DNA of 64,000 nt from Sanguinoderma infundibulare (Eukaryota > Basidiomycota > Agaricomycetes > Polyporales > Polyporaceae), in contig JAVLRN010000010.1 of NCBI GenBank assembly GCA_032821775.1, positions 2,294,001 to 2,358,000 on the forward strand, read 5' to 3'. Below, piece after piece: positions 44,609 through 56,787 of the stretch. The notes beneath the pieces were generated by a model. It saw only the letters and a list, made by a program, of their open reading frames with translations, made no database searches and was not told the DNA's origin. The position numbers and the translations under genes were made by a program. Within the stretch, counting starts at the first letter, position 1. Each line of letters opens with the position of its first letter.

Positions 44609-45245
44609 GGCGATTTGATGAGATGCGCGGCAAAGGAATGAGGAAAGATCTACGCGCGGAATGGTGTCAAGTTCAAGTTCAAGCTGATGGGAAGACACCA
44701 TGTGGCGGTGCACCCGGGGGCCGCCGATGACAAAATCAAATGGTAAATGTCGACTCGGAAGGACGAGTTGAGGCTCAAGTTGGCCATCCAGGCCCGGAGA
44801 TTATTACGGTACCGTTGAGACCAGTCATTCTCATAACGAAGCCGGGACATTCGCGTGATTGGACAGTCCAAATAAGCTGGAAGGAGTACTGCAAGTGATC
44901 TAAATGCGCGTCATGTTGGGAGACGGGCCGTTGCTCGAGAAAGGAAGTCGGAAGTAGACATGAGCAAAACGGAACAATTCATCAAGAAGAGCGAACAGAA
45001 ACAAGTAATATACAAGCGTTGAACCCACAGAGAGGCGAATACTAGTACAACAGGGTGTCATTCATACAATGTCGACAACGATACAGATTCTCTTGCGCTG
45101 CAACAAGAAGGGATCATCTAAGTTCGATGCAAAGTACTCAGCAGTAGTGACCATGGGAAAAACAACCGCAGCACATGTTGATCGCTGAGATCGGTACTAT
45201 CAGTCCAATCGCTACCCTCCATAGCAGGACGCCACGCACCAAAAG

Positions 45246-45966
45246 TCACCGAATCTCGAACCCGAGCTTCTTCCAGTCCGCCTTGGTACCCGCCGACGCA
45301 CGCAGAGTATACGACCACAGCCGCGTCGCCGCGGCTCGGGTCATAGACGCTGGGAGCCAGCTGCACTCCTCCACGCCCACGCCCTGGGCGACGGCGATGG
45401 CGAGCAGCTGATCGATGTCCGTTATGTCGACGAACTGCTTCAGCTGCATGTCCGTCCGGTTCGACGCGCGGTGATCAGACCACCCCTGAACCTTGAGCAG
45501 GAGTTGCGGGATCATCGGCATCACCGGGAGACCCGAGATGGTGCGGACGTGCTCGGCGGGCACGTTGGGGATGCTGAGGATGCCGGGGATGAGGATGTCA
45601 ACCTTGCAGTCGACGAGGGGGCGCGGGAAGGGACCGCTGGAGAGACGGTACCAAAGGACGCGATAGGTGGCGCGCCAGTTCTTAGAGCGGACGAGGTAGA
45701 AGGAGGGATCCTCGCGGACGAGGATCTCTTTGAGACTCTCTTGAGAGAAGGCAGTGGAGAGTACGACAAGGTCCACATCCTAGAGGGAACACGGAATCGT
45801 ATGCAAGTTATACAGGGGAAATGGGCGGGCTCACGTTTGGAGTGCGAGGAACACCGTACAGATAGCTGGCGGTGCTTCCGATGAGGCAGCATGTTAGACC
45901 ATACTTTGCGAAGATCTTGACGGCCTTGCGTGCGATTTCGAGGACTTGATTGGCAGTGGGAGCCAT
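45246..45966 (-). CDS. Nucleotidyltransferase-fold protein (221 aa)
   Basis: Exons 45966-45835 and 45779-45246 join in frame. The start MAPTANQVLEIARKAVKIFAKYG leads into CLIGSTASYLYGVPRTPNDVDLVVLS. This has the GS...DxD pattern (G30-S31, D45, D47) of the minimal nucleotidyltransferase fold, split by the intron between the two halves. The remainder (VDCKVDILIPG with a possible third Asp, then helical MTRAAATRLWSYTLRASAG) resembles uncharacterised basidiomycete proteins. Activity is unproven. It is single copy here and sits between the dioxygenase and a carboxypeptidase, with no sign of duplication. Confidence 0.7.
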
Positions 45967-46668
45967 GGAGACCAATAGTCAAGTCAGGATTGACCAAGGG
46001 AGCAGGGAGGGGGTCGACAGAGCGAGGCGGACGAGGGTGGGAGCACCAAGGATTAAGTTCAACCCGACACGAGGTAAAGAAGCCCGGCTCCGGCCCTTAC
46101 AAGCTTCTATAGGCAGCGCCCTTGACGAATACGATGATACCACTACTTCTCCGGGACTGACATGGACAGTCCCTCGAAGGCCCTTTTGCAGCGCTAGGAC
46201 CGTGGATGTGCTCTGCCCATAGTGGACAATTTCAATGTGTCGTCGCTATCGTCGCTATCCCTTTCATTGCCCTGAAAATAAGGTTAGTTCCCCTCGTTGC
46301 TTTTGATGAAGAGACGTTGTTCTCACCGTGTCAAGGATTTTGTACAAACCCTGCAGGATGAACTGCAGGTGGAGGCAGGTGGACGGAAGCAACCTGTTCG
46401 TAATGCAAAATTGGACAAGATTGAATAAGCGCCCGATGATGCTTGCAATCCCCGACCATCCCAACCAAATGTACTGTTCAGTCTACCGCACCTCTGCTAT
46501 GCGCCACCACTCAAGGGCAACGATGTATGTATGGCTTGTCATCCAGCGCAGGAAACTATGTATTTCAGTTATCGCGCCATCCGACGCGCGCGTCTTTCCC
46601 ACACCGCGTCCTCAGCTTCGGATGCGGTTGCGGCTCGCCTTCGTTCCACAGCTTGCTTCCTCGACCCT

Positions 46669-49037
46669 ATGAGTCCTCTCGATATGCGGATCTACGGCCT
46701 TGTCGTGGCACTCATCGCCCTCGCCTCGTCTACACATGCCGCGCAATGGCCTGTGTCGGTGCGACCGCCGGATGTCCTCGGGGCGCCGTATGTGGAGTTC
46801 AAGTCGCAGGTCCTGAACGATACCAAGCTGCGGTTCGTCAAGAACTCGGGCGTGTGTGAGACAACCCCTGGGGTCAACCAGCTGTCGGGCTACATCGATG
46901 TGGGGACCAACATGTCTATGGTGAGTCCTCCAACGCAGTTGTCTGTGTCTACTGGCCGACATGGAGGATCTGGGGATGCAGTGGTTCTGGTTCTTCGAGG
47001 CGCGACACGAGCCGGAGACCGCGCCGTTCACTCTCTGGTACGTCATTGATTTTGGCCTGTACTTAAGCGTTGTTTGTGCTTAGGGAGGGAAGAAGGCTGA
47101 ATGGTGGTCCGGGATGCTCTTCCATGATTGGTCTCTTCCAAGGTGCGTCGCGCGTGTCTCGAGTCATGTGTGCTTCCTCACCGTGGTGCCATAGAACATG
47201 GACCTTGCCAAGTGAATGCGGACGGTCAAACGACTATTCTAAATCCACACAGCTGGAACAACCTCAGTAACAGTGCGTGTTTCCCCACTTATGACGTGCG
47301 GCCGCTTTTGGACTGCGGAATGAGACTCGGGTGACCGGTCCATGGCGCTAGTCGTGCGCGCGATCCTTCCTGTCGTTTGGAGCCAAGAGGCGTAAGATCT
47401 GTGAAATGGTAAGTCGTCATCGCGCGCGAAAGCAAGAGGACGCGGGTTCGGAGGGCTCACAGCAGAAACCATTCACCCCCCCCCCAGCCTTCATGAAATT
47501 CAGCGATGTCTGTGAGCGTTTGTGAGACGTGGCTTGCGCGCGGCGCGACAAGGATTATAGAATAGCCACGGCTGAATCATCGCCGAATCCTGTGGGGCTC
47601 AGCAGCTGATATATTCTCTCTCACACAGTCATCTACATCGACCAGCCTATCGGCACCGGGTTCTCGTACGGAACGATCGACGTGAACAGCACGTTCGCAT
47701 CCTCGCCCGCAGTCTGGACGGCGTTCCAGATCCTGTTTGAGAGCCGGCAATTCGCGCAATACCAGTCGCGCGAGTTCATCCTCGCGACGGAGAGCTACGG
47801 CGGCCACTACGGCCCCGAGTTCGTCACGTACTTCAACCAGCAGAATGAGCTGATCAGGAGTGGGGCGATTGAGGGCGAGTTGATCGAGGTATCCGCCCTG
47901 ATGATTAACAAGTGAGTGGATTCTCTTCATGTCCCCTTTATACCACGGCCGATATCGAAATGCTCCAAGCGGCTGGTTCGACCCTTTGATCCAGAACAAG
48001 GCGTACGTCGACTTTGCGACGTTCGCACCCGGATACGGGCAGCTGCAGAACGACACCGTGCTCGCCGCGCTGAACGAGTCCCACTTCGGGGAAGGCGGGT
48101 GCCGGGACAGGGAGCTCGCGTGCTACGCCGCCGGCGACAGCGAGGAGAGCGACAGGATCTGCCGCGAGGCTGACGAGTTTTGTGTGCGTCCTTTCCGTCT
48201 TCTGTCTTGCTGCGCGAGACGAAGACTTACGCGGGGGATTCGTGCAGATCGTGAACGTGTTTGCCCCGGCGGTGGGCGGCCGCGATCCGAACGACCTGCG
48301 GCAGAACAGGTCCTCCCCGAATTCGTTCCCACCCAGCTTCTATCTCGAGTTCCTCCAGAACGAGACGATCCTGCAGAGGATCGGAGCGCAAGTGCGGTAT
48401 TCGGCCTGCTCTGGCGCTGTTGGTCACGAGTTCAGCAAGACCGGGGACGACGCGCGCTCGCTCTTACCGCAGCTGTCGGCGTTGGCGGACGCGGGGATGA
48501 AGATCCTCATTTGGGTGAGTGCGCTGCCATTGGTGTGGTGGCTTTTGATGACTGATCAGAGAAGGATATCATTATAGGCCGGTGATGCGGACATAAAGTG
48601 AGTTATTCCCGCTGACCGTGTTGGCTTAGCTTGGCTTTAACTGGGGCCGCGTGTGCAGCTGCAACTGGCTCGGAGGATACGCCTCCGTCCTCGCGATGAA
48701 CTGGTACGGGAACGAGACGTTGCACAACGCGCCGTTCACGAACATGACAGTTCACGGAAAGGCCGTCGCCGCAGTCCAGAACGTAGATAACTTCTCCTTC
48801 GCGTACGTTTTTTCTCTTCCTTGTTTCAACAAGGCAACAGTAACAGATGTTCGTTTGGTGGATGTCTCCGCAGGCGCGTATTCCACGCTGGTCATTTAGT
48901 TGTAAGTTATCGGGCTGTTCCGCGTACACGCGAGGCTCATGGATCATTCGTCCCTCCAGCCTGCATTCCAGTCTGAAGCGTCGTTTGAGATATTCAGGCA
49001 GATCGCTCGGAAGGAGCAGCTGCACTCTGTGCCTTAG
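46669..49037 (+). CDS. Serine carboxypeptidase SCP1, family S10 (488 aa, 11 exons)
   Basis: Exons: 46669-46920, 46982-47037, 47096-47142, 47195-47272, 47629-47911, 47970-48183, 48248-48514, 48578-48597, 48659-48802, 48874-48901 and 48960-49037, all joining in frame. The signal peptide is MRIYGLVVALIALASSTHA, if the second ATG at 46684 is used. Family motifs are WLNGGPGCSSM, catalytic Ser in ATESYGG (S200), Asp in AGDADINCNWLGG (D404) and His in FHAGHLV (H461). It is a secreted or vacuolar exopeptidase removing C-terminal residues at acid pH. Compared with SCP2 the intron before IIYIDQPIG is 356 nt rather than about 100 nt. The very small exons (20 and 28 nt) are conserved in SCP2. Confidence 0.88.
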
Positions 49038-49979
49038 GCAGCCAGCACCGGATATATTCACCGTGCGCAACGACCTAGCGGACATCCTCCCGCGCCTGCC
49101 GCGCGAAGCTAGTGCCGACTACGGCTGTCATCGACGCGACGACGAACTAGGCAGCGCATACGCCAGTGGGGGTACTCATCGGCCGTTTCATCCTCGTTCT
49201 TAGCAGGTCCCTCCTAGTTCTCACCAATTGTATAACTTGCTATGTGCGAACCATTCAAAATGCAATACCGCGGCAGGTTCGTGAACTAAACTACACAAAC
49301 GCGACTGCATTCATGGGTCCCCAGGGCTCCAACTTCAACTTCTTCCACGACTGGGTGGTTCGTCCATCTTGGTCCTCGCCTGGGGGCTGGGATCCGTCCT
49401 ACCTCATGATGTTCTTGATTGCGCCAGATTGTCTCCATCTCTTCGCATGGCAAACGGGCCGTCGTCCCGACGACGTGTTGGATCCTCCAAAAGTTTGACA
49501 TCGACTGCGCCTCGAATCCCATGGTGAGGTCGTCATTTATGGGTGTCCCCTCCACCAACTCGACCACGACCTCGTCTACGAGACCGCCACTGACGACGCC
49601 GGAATGCATGACCTGCACGATCTCGTCGACTGTAGTTTTGAGGATCCCCCCTTGGCAGAGAACAGGTAATATTCCGCGGTAAGGGTCGTGATCTCGTCGT
49701 AGATGCGAAGGCCTCGCTCGTCGTGTGGACGAATCCCCTCGCCGCCGCTCGTATTTCCGCAGAATAATTAACGTTTTCGGATTCATGCTCTACATTTCTT
49801 GGATCAAGTTTTCGGTTGTGAAGTTGTGCGATACGGTTTGGATTGGTTCTGGACTTTAGGCGTCTTGTAGTTATCACTTTTAGTATCGGGTAGTGTGTCT
49901 GTTCTCGACCAAAGATTTTGAACTCACACGACGGTCAAGTACGTTCAACCCGTTCTCGGACGCATCCTCTACCAGCCTA
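49038..49979. other. Intergenic, nothing recognised
   Basis: An open stretch at about 49270-49498 (+) reads MGPQGSNFNFFHDWVVRPSW but has no start context, domain or paralogue. No gene is called. Confidence 0.4.
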
Positions 49980-50483
49980 CGATTAATCACCATGGGCAGA
50001 TTGGCAGTCCGCTGTTTCCTGGAGCGGCGGCCAGTCTTCGCAAGTTTCAGGTTATGTAACTCTTGGCAACTTGAAGTGTCATCCTTTTGCGGTGCCGCCA
50101 CAATGCACGACACACTCTTGGATAGGATCTCAAACAAAGAAAGCCATGACCGGGTATCCAACTGCCATATCCTTAGACGCTCCGCCGCAGGCTTCCGAGG
50201 ATCCATTCGATCCCGTGCGTCATTCACCGGTGCCCTTGCGCTGTTCGCCTACAACGCCTGTCTCCGGGCCTTAATGCATTCCTCTGCAAGGAGCTCACGA
50301 ACACGGGAGACAATTAAGGCTGCATTGGAACGGATGTTTAGTACAACGGATGTCGACGGTGGCCCTGTGTATGCTACTGACCATAGTGGATCCATGCATC
50401 ATTCACCGGTGCTATCTATGCTTCTAGTACTCCGGCAAATGATCCAGGGCTCAGGCTCAGGCCTTCCTCTCAAAGGAATATGA
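49980..50483. repeat. Duplicated module X, copy 2 (partial)
   Basis: This copy matches 56020-56504 closely and, inverted, 34030-33540. It lacks the first 400 bp of the other copies. Confidence 0.7.
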
Positions 50484-50767
50484 CATGTAGCCACTGGAGA
50501 GTCCTTGTTTGCATATAAAATGGCCCATCGCCCTGTCATGGATTCTCAGGCTCAGCACACTCGCTCAGCACCAGATTGTACGCTCCAAGCTATTTCTTCA
50601 TCTACCGCGCCGCTGATTATCTGTCTCCAGGGCCCTTCCAAACCTGCATACAGCCACATTTCAATCCACAGTCCCCTAGTAAACACTCACAGTACGTTGA
50701 CCCATTCGCCCGCGCCCTCCTCCTCACGAGTTGCACGCTGACGAGACCTTTCTTCCTGCTAGGCACA

Positions 50768-51007
50768 ATGGGGAGCATCATCATCGTCAACGCGACCAGC
50801 GCCGCGATCGGCGCATTCGTTTCCAATTACAGCGGAGGCGAGGATAGCTGGCACAACCTCAACGCCAACGCCCGCGACTCGTGGGACCGCGTTGGCTGGG
50901 AGATGGTCGGGTTCAAGAACGCTGACGACACCCAGCGCGGGGGCCTGTATGTCACCGCGAACTCCATTGTCATCTTCCACAGTTTCGATAACATCGAAGT
51001 CAAGTAG
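50768..51007 (+). CDS. Small conserved protein, copy 2 (79 aa)
   Basis: MGSIIIVNATSAAIGAFVSN begins this paralogue of 33254-33009. It has two residues fewer in the loop after VSNYS and differs from copy 3 by only two residues (FKN to FMN, SIV to SMV in copy 3). No signal peptide; cytosolic or non-classically secreted. The leader with a likely CTAG-ended 5'-UTR intron is identical to that of copy 3. Function unknown. Confidence 0.7.
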   Translation: MGSIIIVNATSAAIGAFVSNYSGGEDSWHNLNANARDSWDRVGWEMVGFKNADDTQRGGLYVTANSIVIFHSFDNIEVK

Positions 51008-51230
51008 TCCGTGAACGGGCGAGACGAGACGCTCAGTTATGTACTACTAGCTGTTCCCGTCATGGTCAGCGACAGAATATGATATCGACTCACAAGTGTC
51101 GGACGAGGGGGAGGTCCAAACGCACAATCAATCGTCTAGTACTCCGTCGCTCCGGCCTTCCCGCATCCAGTCCAGATTTTTCGCGACATACAGACCGCCT
51201 CGGGCTCCCGGTCGCGGTCTAGTTCGTGGA

Positions 51231-52085
51231 TCATCTCAGTTCAAGAGTACCAGCACGCGAGCTCCCGGAATTCGTTTGCCCCTTCCTCGAAGTCGTACAT
51301 CGCGACGATGACGGAGCTCGCTTTGTAGGGAAGGGAAGGCCGGTTGCCAAGGTGGCCATGAGCAAAGCGTGGACTCGGAGGTTTTGGGTTCGTGACGTAA
51401 CATACATGAGCCGCAGGACTGAGGCGGGCGAGGACGACTCGGCCGAGCCCATTGGCGATGCGAGGAACAGTGGCAACTTATCCCCTTCCTTCTCCTTTAG
51501 CTTCGCCTTGTGACAGCGCGGGAGAGTTGGCGGCCGCGGACTCGCATTCGACGCCTCTGCAGAAGATAGAGCCAGTCTTATAAATCCGAAGCGGTCCGTC
51601 GACTCCGAGCTCAACCCTACGTGCACGTCAGGTAACGAAGGTCCGAGTCCGGGTCCTGGTCCAGGTTCGGGTCCTGAAAGAATGACGTCCTCGACGCTAT
51701 GATCAACGTTCACGGGATCCGACGACGCGACGCTCTGCACCACCAGAATCACTGGAACGAAGTCCTCAGGAAGACATCCTAACGACACGATTATTCCGAA
51801 TACTCTGTCTTCGTGCCTGCCCAACCTGAATGCTGAGACATCAATGTTGGGTACGAATGAATATCGATGGCGCACATATTGCACTACACTGTCGTCCTGT
51901 CTGTTTCGGCATACCAATAGCGGGCGTGATTCATTCTCAATTCCAGCAATGCAGCGCAGTGGTTGGTGTATGAACTGAGTCGTACATACCGAGGTGACCG
52001 ATACACGGCTTTTACGTACAATCAGATAGACGTTTGACCTTTGTAACAGACGGATATACTGACACTGACATACTTGTCTTGCCAA
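51231..52085 (-). CDS. Hypothetical protein Y, copy 1
   Basis: A minus-strand frame of up to 284 codons contains LGRHEDRVFGIIVSLGCLPE, then PVILVVQSVASSDPVNV, a GPEPGPGPG run, DVHVGLSSESTDRFGFIRLAL and HKAKLKEKEGDKLPLFLAS. A diverged copy lies at 57942-57385 and keeps the same frame over about 180 codons despite many substitutions and small in-frame changes, which supports real coding. No domain is recognised. The true start and possible introns upstream (before about 51900) are uncertain. It lies convergent with the small protein gene. Confidence 0.45.
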   Translation of the reverse strand: MARQVCQCQYIRLLQRSNVYLIVRKSRVSVTSVCTTQFIHQPLRCIAGIENESRPLLVCRNRQDDSVVQYVRHRYSFVPNIDVSAFRLGRHEDRVFGIIVSLGCLPEDFVPVILVVQSVASSDPVNVDHSVEDVILSGPEPGPGPGLGPSLPDVHVGLSSESTDRFGFIRLALSSAEASNASPRPPTLPRCHKAKLKEKEGDKLPLFLASPMGSAESSSPASVLRLMYVTSRTQNLRVHALLMATLATGLPFPTKRAPSSSRCTTSRKGQTNSGSSRAGTLELR

Positions 52086-52598
52086 GCGGAGCGGAGTTGA
52101 GATTGACCTGACAAGCAGTAACCATTGACACCGTCCAAGCTATGACAGCGGAAACAAAACCCCAGGATATGGCCGGTGCAATCTAAAGCTGACATTCAAC
52201 GCCTTAGAACTTCGCAAGCAGAGCGCCATTCGCTAGGACCTACAGCAACGTGCGGCCGTAGCAGCAATGAGTATGCGCTGTCAACGCTGGCCCTGACAAA
52301 CAGACTAACGTAGCCGCGCTCATGTGACTTCGTCGGTCAACACCTCAAAAAGCGAGAACAGATCCAAAATGTGCTCACCATGCCATCACCGTGGTGACCA
52401 TCGCCTGACGATGAGTGCAACTTGCTCGTACTCAGGCCACTCCCATTCAGTGCTCTTCTCCAAAAGCAAGCATAAAATATGTCCCTATGTCTCTAACGAT
52501 GCCATTGATGACCTTACAGACAACCACGGGTATCCGACAACAAACAAAACACAACGAATGTCCACATTCAGCCCCAAAAGCAGAAACGACCCGAGTCC

Positions 52599-54121
52599 TC
52601 AGTTGGTGTTGGCGTGGGTGAACTGCGTCGTCGCGAAGCCGACTTGCTTGTTCCCGGAGTCGTAGACATAGTAGAACCGCTGGAGGAACGTCATGCCGTC
52701 GATGAAGTCGAGGCCCTGGCCCGAGGGCGAGCCGAGGTTGCCCACGATCAGGTAGATGCTGCTCGGCGAGCCACCGATGAGCGTGTTCAGCTGCAAATCG
52801 AAATCAACGCGGCCCGGTCAGCAAGAGGCGAGACGAGGATGAACAAGTGGGAGAAACATACAGAACGAGGCCAGATCTGTGCGTTGGCCGTGAGCTCGTA
52901 TGTGTTGCTGCCGATCCGGAAGAAGAGGCTCTTGAGGTTCGCGTATTGGGCGGGGGTGATCTTGAGCAGCCCAGTAGCGGCGTCCGGAACACCGCCCGTC
53001 GCCGTCTTGTACCTAGCGAATGCATCTGTTTCCAGCGGGAACAAACATGAGTTTCTGTCCTGCCGATTCGGAGAAAGTACGAGCGACTAACCGCTGGCGA
53101 TGAGGATGAGGGTGGTGCCCGTGTCGGTGATACCAGCCGTGGAAGAGAGGATGGGCGTGCCAGAGCCGTAGGTGATCGACTGGTTGATACCGACGTACTC
53201 CGACGCGGGGAATGTAGTGGTGATCGGCCTGTACACATCCCAGTCAGCAACGCTCAAGTGAAGCGCAACCACAGACCTACACGTATGCGATGTTGCCGGT
53301 ATACCTGCTGGAGTCGACGCCGCCAAACGTCAGCTCGCCGTTGGTGACTGACTGCCCCGTCGTCGGCTCGTACGAGATCCCGATGACCTTCGCGCTGATC
53401 GAGTGCTGTGCGAACGCGTTGTCGACGACCGTGGGGACCTGGGCTCCTGACGACGTCGTGCCCTGAGTGAGGTCGGTGGGGCCGATACCCAGGATACCGT
53501 CCACGCCGTTGAATCCGGTGGAACTCGACGCGACACCGACGCCTTGGTTCTTGATGACGAGGCCGCCAAGCGTGACGGTGTCGGTGTACTCCTCGCCCGA
53601 GAACGAGCCTGAACCGTAGGTGACTTTCTGCGAATCCGAATGCAACAGTGAGCAACCATCCTGCGTCTCATCCGACACACATCGCGAGGTGAATTCGGAC
53701 TTACCACCATCTGGTGCGTGTCGACGCTGGTGCTCGTCTTGACATACTTCTTGCCTGCGCCGACCCACGTGTTGGACGAGCCCGTGTCGATGAGGAGCTT
53801 GTACGTCGTCGGGGGAGAGCCGACGCCGACGTTCGCCGTGTAGGTGACCGCCTGGTTCGTCGCGGGGACGTTGAAGGTGGCCAACTTTGTCCATGGGGAG
53901 GAGTCCGAGTTGTGGTCGTCACTCATGGCAGCGGCCTGCGAGCGCGCCTTGATCACATTCGCCCTCGCCTGGTCGATCTCGAGGAGGGTCCGCGGGTCAC
54001 CGGTCGCGTTGAGCTGGCGGGCGAAGGGGAGCGTGAAGGGCGAATCGCGGATGACGATCGGGTCAGCCGAGACAGCGACGGCGGCAGCGACGAGGGCGAC
54101 AAGGGCGGAGAGGCGAGCCAT
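52599..54121 (-). CDS. Secreted aspartic protease P6, polyporopepsin-like (418 aa)
   Basis: Exons 54121-53705, 53627-53281, 53228-53092, 53025-52862 and 52790-52599 have lengths identical to P2. The protein differs from P2 by only a handful of residues, for example HNSDSSPWTKL for HDSDSSPWKKL, TYKLL for TYRLL, SRY for SKY and NQS for TQS. Signal peptide, propeptide, IDTGSSNTW and ITDTGTTL are intact. Introns are as similar as exons, pointing to a recent duplication. It is inverted relative to P2 and shares with it both the promoter and about 130 bp of downstream sequence that P3 lacks, so P2 and P6 are the closest pair. Confidence 0.93.
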
Positions 54122-54204
54122 TGTGCGTTATTGCGAGGTCCTGGGCGGTAGAAGCGAGGGAGAGGAAGAGTCTGAAGCGACGGGGATGCCGGGATCCGTT
54201 GGTA

Positions 54205-54385
54205 CCAGCAGCACTTAAATATCCATCCGAGAACCAGCCACAAAGTGCTCAGCCGCCACCAGAGTGCAGGGTCCAAGTCAGCAGCGTCAGCCAGGAGGCT
54301 GCACGGCCCAGGGTGGAGGTCAGCATTGTCAGCCCAGAGGCTGTCATAGTCTAGGTCAGCCGTGTCAGCTTAGAGGCTGGCTGAT
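54205..54385 (-). promoter_or_regulatory. Promoter of protease P6
   Basis: The reverse complement carries the same dyads as P2 (CAGCCTCTGGGCTGAC, CAGCCTCCTGGCTGAC) and a TATTTAA box at about 54221-54215, 95 bp before the ATG. Confidence 0.55.
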
Positions 54386-55599
54386 GGGGTCATCCGAATG
54401 CCATGCGAGAACAGCTGGAATGTATGTACTATCAGGTATCCTGAAATCGTTTTATGTGACTCGACAAAGTCGAAGATTGTTGTCAAGACGTAAAGACAAC
54501 ATGGCGGCAGCGAGAAAAAGACTTTGTGGGTGCCGCGATAGTCGACGAGGAGACCGTTATTTTAGGAGGCTCATCCGAGCAGCGCAAGTCGAGAGAAACG
54601 GTCAAGATATCCGCGGCGCGTATCGCATGTCGAGGAGGGAGGAAAGAGAGTGCAAGTTGGGTCGTACTTGAAGGACTCGATCATGATGACGCAAGCTTTC
54701 CGGGCGTCTACGATACCAAATCCAGCCGCAGAACCGTCCGGGAGCGTACGTCTCGGGGCGGCGCTCGTTGCGCGCGACCAGGCACAAGCATGTCCAGCGC
54801 CAGAGAAACCGCGCGACTGGTCTGTGGCCTCGCAGGGCACACCCTTCTCCGCCTGACTCTGGAGACTGACTATGCGCACCGATCGCGGCGTGGGCTTCCG
54901 GCCAATCGTCACGGGCTCATTGCTGGGACCCGCATCGCTGAACATTCCAGTAACTGAGGGATGGTGGAACGAGGAGCTGGGCCGGGAGGACGCCTGGGGA
55001 GCCACGACGGGTAGCCTTCTGAACTGGACGACACGGCTTGCGGAGACTGGGGAGAAGACGATTGGCGTTCGGATACGGGTGTTGGTCCGTGCGCGGGGGG
55101 CTTGGACGGGTCGGTGTTGCCCGAGGAACTGAGGCGGCGGGACTAGATGAGTCGTACTCTTGTCGTGACATAATCGTAGATAGAGGTGGAAGAAACCATG
55201 CAAAGTGAGTAGATTAGCGAGACGAGTCGAGAGTCCGTAGGAGATGTGGTTCCGCGAGGGCAGCGTGCGGGGGACAGCACGGCGAGCTGAACACGGGCTC
55301 GTTGGGGCTGCTGCTGCTGCTGAGGGCCTTGAACGTGAGGGCCTCGTGTTATGACGACGGGCAGCCTCGCGTCGAGCAAGCAGTGGGAGACGACGCGCGA
55401 GAGAGCTTCCACGGCGGCCGTCTCCAATAGCCGCACGCCACTAAACGTTTCGCGAGCGCATCCTTGGACCATGCGAATGTCGATTAACTTCAGATCAGTT
55501 CTAACATATGGTATTTTACTTATAGGTATTCTGTATATAAATCATTCCGTCCATGGTGCTTTAGTATTAAAACGCGTACTGGCCGAGACTCCATCATAA
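54386..55599. other. Spacer of duplicated unit, copy 3
   Basis: It matches 34520-34980 and 28960-29410 in inverted orientation for much of its length, with about 600 bp of extra sequence in the middle (about 54750-55430). That extra part includes a short CTG/CAG run near 55306. A coding-like peptide (FKYDPTCTLFPPSSTCDTRRGY, minus strand) recurs in all three copies, but no gene is called. Confidence 0.5.
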
Positions 55600-56504
55600 C
55601 ATCCAAACCAGGCCCCTGCCACCAAGCCCACCGTCGCTCATCATATTCTTCGCGCCATTCGTCCCTGACCACGACTGGAGACTAGACCGCATTCCACTCC
55701 TGCCCTCCGACACGTTCATGCGTATTCTCTCCGTTTCTCCTCGATACGCATCTGGTTGGCTCACGCGGAGGTCACACACTGAGCACTGGGTAGAAGAAAC
55801 CCTAAGTCTGGCGAAGCAATGCCAGGCCGGAACGAAATTTGCATCCGCACCTTGATTTAAGTATGATGATCCACAGGGCAATCCAACACTGCTTATCTTT
55901 GCTTTTTGGCCATCGACAGCATGCGTAGCCAAATGGATCCGGACAAACTACAAGACCTCCGCCGGGAAGTCTGGGACGAAGGAAGACCGTTGCTCTTCCT
56001 CGATCAATCACCGCCGGCAGATTCCCAGTCCGCTGTTTCCTGGAGCGGCGGCCAGTCTTTACAAATTTCAGGTTATGTAACTCTTGGCAACTTCAAGTGT
56101 CATCCTTTTGCGATGCCGCCACAATGCACGACACGCTATTGCACAGGATCTGAAACAAAGAAAGCAATAACCGGGTATCCAACTGCCATATCCTTAGACG
56201 CTCCGCCGCAGGCTTCCGAGGATCCATTCGATCCCGTGCGTCATTCACCGGTGCCCTTGCGCTATTCGCCTACAACGCCTGTCTCCGGGCCTTAATGCAT
56301 TCCTCTGCGAGGACCTCCCGAACACGGGAGACAACCAAGGCTGCATTGGAACGGATGCTTAACGCAACTGACGTCGACAGTGGCCCTGTGTATGCTACTG
56401 ACCATAGTGGATCCATGCATCATTCACCGGTGCTATCTATGCTTCTAGTACTCCGGCAAATGATCCAGGGCTCAGGCTCAGACCTTCCTCTTCAAGGAAT
56501 ATGA
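55600..56504. repeat. Duplicated module X, copy 3
   Basis: Full-length copy of the module at 34450-33540, in opposite orientation. The stretch 56020-56504 is nearly identical to 49980-50483. Confidence 0.7.
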
Positions 56505-56787
56505 CATGTAGCCACTGGAGAGTCCTTGTTTGCTTATAAAATGGCCCATCGCCCTGTCATGGATTCTCAGCTCAGCACACTCGCTCAGCACCAGATTGTA
56601 CGCTCCAAGCTATTTCTTCATCTACCGCGCCGCTGATTATCTGTCTCCAGGGCCCTTCCAAACCTGCATACAGCCACATTTCAATCCACAGTCCCCTAGT
56701 AAACACTCACAGTACGTTGACCCATTCGCCCGCGCCCTCCTCCTCACGAGTTGCACGCTGACGAGACCTTTCTTCCTACTAGGCACA

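Noticed and set aside
46669..49037. SCP1 as a pseudogene with a frameshift before the catalytic His
   Set aside because: A first reading seemed two bases out, but exon 48874-48901 starts by completing a split codon and then reads R-V-F-H-A-G-H-L-V in frame, so the gene is intact.
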